Source: Dehalococcoidia bacterium (GTDB lineage: Bacteria; Chloroflexota; Dehalococcoidia; JAUYDP01). From it: a DNA stretch of 6,681 bases. The translations under genes were made by a program, and so were the position numbers. Positions 5,821 through 6,681 of the stretch are shown here, in pieces (the stretch's first letter is position 1; the number at the start of each line of letters is the position of its first letter). The stretch spans positions 1 through 6,681 of the forward strand of contig JAUYDP010000069.1 in NCBI GenBank assembly GCA_030691805.1. Direction: 5' to 3'. The notes beneath the pieces are model-generated. The model was not told the origin of the DNA, made no database searches, and worked only from the letters and a program-made list of their open reading frames with translations.

Positions 5821-5849
5821 ACTTTAGCACAACACTCGTTAAGGGTCAA
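5821..5849 (-). promoter_or_regulatory. Sigma-70 type promoter of the citrate/oxoglutarate operon
   Basis: On the minus strand TTGACC (5849-5844) matches five of six -35 bases and is separated by exactly 17 bases from TAAAGT (5826-5821), which matches four of six -10 bases. Transcription would start near 5813, leaving a leader of about 90 bases that is strikingly purine-rich on the sense strand around 5783-5800 (GGGAGGAGGGAGG). The leader could form a weak stem with the pyrimidine tract at 5763-5774; no known riboswitch or T-box is recognisable. Beyond the promoter, 5850-5965 holds no gene. Confidence 0.55.
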
Positions 5850-5927
5850 AAAGCAAGAGGCGCCCGCCCACCAACCAACCAAAATAAAGGACGTTTATAA
5901 GATAACTTGGCACAAAAGTCACTTACT

Positions 5928-5946
5928 TAGTCCATCCATCGGACTA
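5928..5946. repeat. Inverted repeat at the edge of the transposon relic
   Basis: TAGTCC and GGACTA form a perfect six-base inverted repeat around a seven-base loop. It lies 20 bases before the first recognisable DUF4338 codons and no T-run follows. It may mark an old element boundary or be chance. Confidence 0.3.
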
Positions 5947-5965
5947 TCATATCTACAGTGGCGCG

Positions 5966-6522
5966 TTGGGCGAGCTGCGGCCTCTTGCCGTGAGCGTCGT
6001 CGCCCCCCGGCTCAGAAGACCTGCGGTTGTTCAACTGCCTGTTGAGCCGCTACCACTACTTGGGACACCGCAACACGGTGGGCGAGTGGCCAGTGGCCGG
6101 TGGTCAGTGATCAGTGGCCGGTGGGCTGCGCCCTGTTCGGCTCAGCGGCGTGGAAGTGCGCGGCGCGCGACGCATGGATCGGTTGGGATCGCGGCACACG
6201 GGAGACGAATCGGGGGTTGTTGACCAACAACACGCGCTTTCTGGTGTTGCCCTGGGTCCAGGCGCCGCACTTGGCCAGCCACCTGCTCGCGTGTCTCGCT
6301 CGACGTATTCGCGCCGACTGGCAGGCCAAGTATGGACATCCGATTCATGCGCTGGAGACCTTCGTGGATCGCAGCCGCTTCCGGGGCACCTGCTACCAGG
6401 CGGCCAACTGGGTGTGGCTTGGGCCGACGCAGGGGCGCACCCGCAACGACCGGAACCATCGCCTTAGCACTTCGGTCAAGGACGTGTACCTCTATCCCCG
6501 ACCCCTGACCACTGACCACTAA
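5966..6522 (+). pseudogene. DUF4338 (DruA-like) transposon-associated gene, frameshifted and truncated
   Basis: Homology is scattered over three frames. Frame one: LGELRPLAVSVVAPRL (5966 to about 6013). Frame two: SEDLRLFNCLLSRYHYLGHR (6012-6071) followed by NTVGE to 6086. Frame three: CALFGSAAWKCAARDAWIGW from 6127, LLTNNTRFLVLPWV, ETFVDRSRFRGTCYQAANW (6355-6411), LGPTQGR and KDVYLYP, then stop at 6520-6522. These blocks are the ordered signature of DUF4338 proteins (PF14236, the family of DruA in Druantia), many of which travel with insertion sequences. The N-terminal region before LGELRP is missing, two frame changes occur, and the roughly 16 residues normally between VGE and the FGSAAW block are replaced by a heptamer array. 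The last residues (RPLTTDH) also come from a second array. It is clearly inactive. An IS66-type relic follows on the same strand. Confidence 0.8.
6085..6126 (+). repeat. Six-unit tandem array of a 7-base repeat (AGTGGYC)
   Basis: The 42 bases divide without remainder into AGTGGCC, AGTGGCC, GGTGGTC, AGTGATC, AGTGGCC, GGTGGGC. The array replaces coding sequence between two conserved blocks of the DUF4338 relic and contains an in-frame TGA for the upstream fragment. It resembles in form the short tandemly repeated heptamers described from cyanobacteria; the sequence relation is not checked. Confidence 0.75.
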
Positions 6523-6538
6523 CTAGCCAATGACCACT
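6500..6538 (-). repeat. Second array of the 7-base repeat, opposite orientation
   Basis: The plus strand reads GACCCCT, GACCACT, GACCACT, then AACT, then AGCCAAT, GACCACT. On the minus strand these are AGTGGTC-type units, so this array is an imperfect inverted copy of the one at 6085-6126. It covers the end of the DUF4338 frame and the possible ATG of the following transposase relic. Confidence 0.7.
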
Positions 6539-6681
6539 AATACCGCGCCGGGGAGGAGACCGTGGTGCGGGTGTTGCTGGCGATGGACGTGCGCCTCGAC
6601 GCGTTGGAGCAACGCGTCGAGGACTTGCAGCTACTTCAGTTACGGCTGCGCACACGGCCTATGCAACGCGCATCATCTGCG
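6530..6681 (+). pseudogene. IS66-type transposase relic with large internal deletion (runs off the right edge)
   Basis: Two pieces of an IS66-family transposase lie almost next to each other. The first is a leucine-rich coiled-coil start, EETVVRVLLAMDVRLDALEQ continuing as RVEDLQ (about 6553-6630), typical of the IS66 N-terminus. The second, in another frame from 6629, is SYFSYGCAHGLCNAHHL, the CNAHHL motif of the catalytic core that normally lies some 250 residues later. A deletion at about 6625-6632 therefore removed most of the protein between them. A possible original start, ATG at 6530 (MTTNTAPG), is in the frame of the second piece, which implies one more frameshift near the G-run at 6549-6552. 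DUF4338 and IS66-like genes are often neighbours, consistent with one decayed element. Confidence 0.7.

Noticed and set aside
5723..5830. Extended condensing enzyme start at 5830
   Set aside because: It lies upstream of the -10 element of the predicted promoter, and family homology begins at MAKVYFIDVTN.
6142..6519. Minus-strand open frame of 125 codons opposite the DUF4338 relic
   Set aside because: The plus strand carries the recognisable conserved blocks; the minus frame shows no family pattern and is a shadow.
5966..6522. Druantia defence system
   Set aside because: Only a broken DUF4338 piece is present, next to an IS66 relic, with no large helicase (DruE) or other Druantia gene in the window.
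6085..6538. CRISPR-like reading of the repeats near the right end
   Set aside because: The units are 7 bases, directly tandem, without spacers of constant length.

Overview
The window reads as a chromosomal segment of a GC-rich, probably anaerobic bacterium with ferredoxin-based central metabolism. The gene set (a DRE-TIM condensing enzyme of the Re-citrate synthase/homocitrate synthase type, isocitrate dehydrogenase, and 2-oxoacid:ferredoxin oxidoreductase) and the style of the accessory genes fit Chloroflexota of the Dehalococcoidia type. That assignment is an inference from remembered protein style, not a database result.

Layout, left to right. At 1-104 (minus) is the start of a GxxExxY-family gene cut by the window edge, directly preceded by four tandem 8-base units (111-142). 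From 5849 down to 177 runs a long minus-strand transcription unit. A promoter-like site (5821-5849) and leader are followed by the condensing enzyme (4427-5722), a small accessory block, isocitrate dehydrogenase (2441-3439), and the delta (2132-2416), alpha (1009-2139) and beta (177-1007) subunits of a 2-oxoglutarate-type:ferredoxin oxidoreductase. The accessory block holds a broken HicA-like toxin gene (4232-4396), an unrecognised 173-residue protein (3699-4220) and a DUF2283 protein (3457-3654). The right end (5966-6681, plus) is a graveyard of transposon-associated genes: a frameshifted DUF4338 (DruA-like) gene, then an internally deleted IS66-type transposase. Two arrays of a 7-base tandem repeat, in opposite orientations, lie in and at the end of the DUF4338 relic.

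The metabolic genes make one route: acetyl-CoA plus oxaloacetate to citrate, then (with aconitase encoded outside the window) isocitrate to 2-oxoglutarate, then to succinyl-CoA with reduced ferredoxin, or the reverse. The order condensing enzyme, isocitrate dehydrogenase, oxidoreductase is the main reason to prefer Re-citrate synthase over homocitrate or isopropylmalate synthase for the first gene. Two things stand out: the accessory block sits inside this operon and splits it, and no gamma subunit gene of the oxidoreductase follows the beta gene.

No convincing new defence or regulatory system is visible. The most unusual material is the pair of heptanucleotide arrays, the nonsense-mutated HicA relic and the uncharacterised 173-residue protein.
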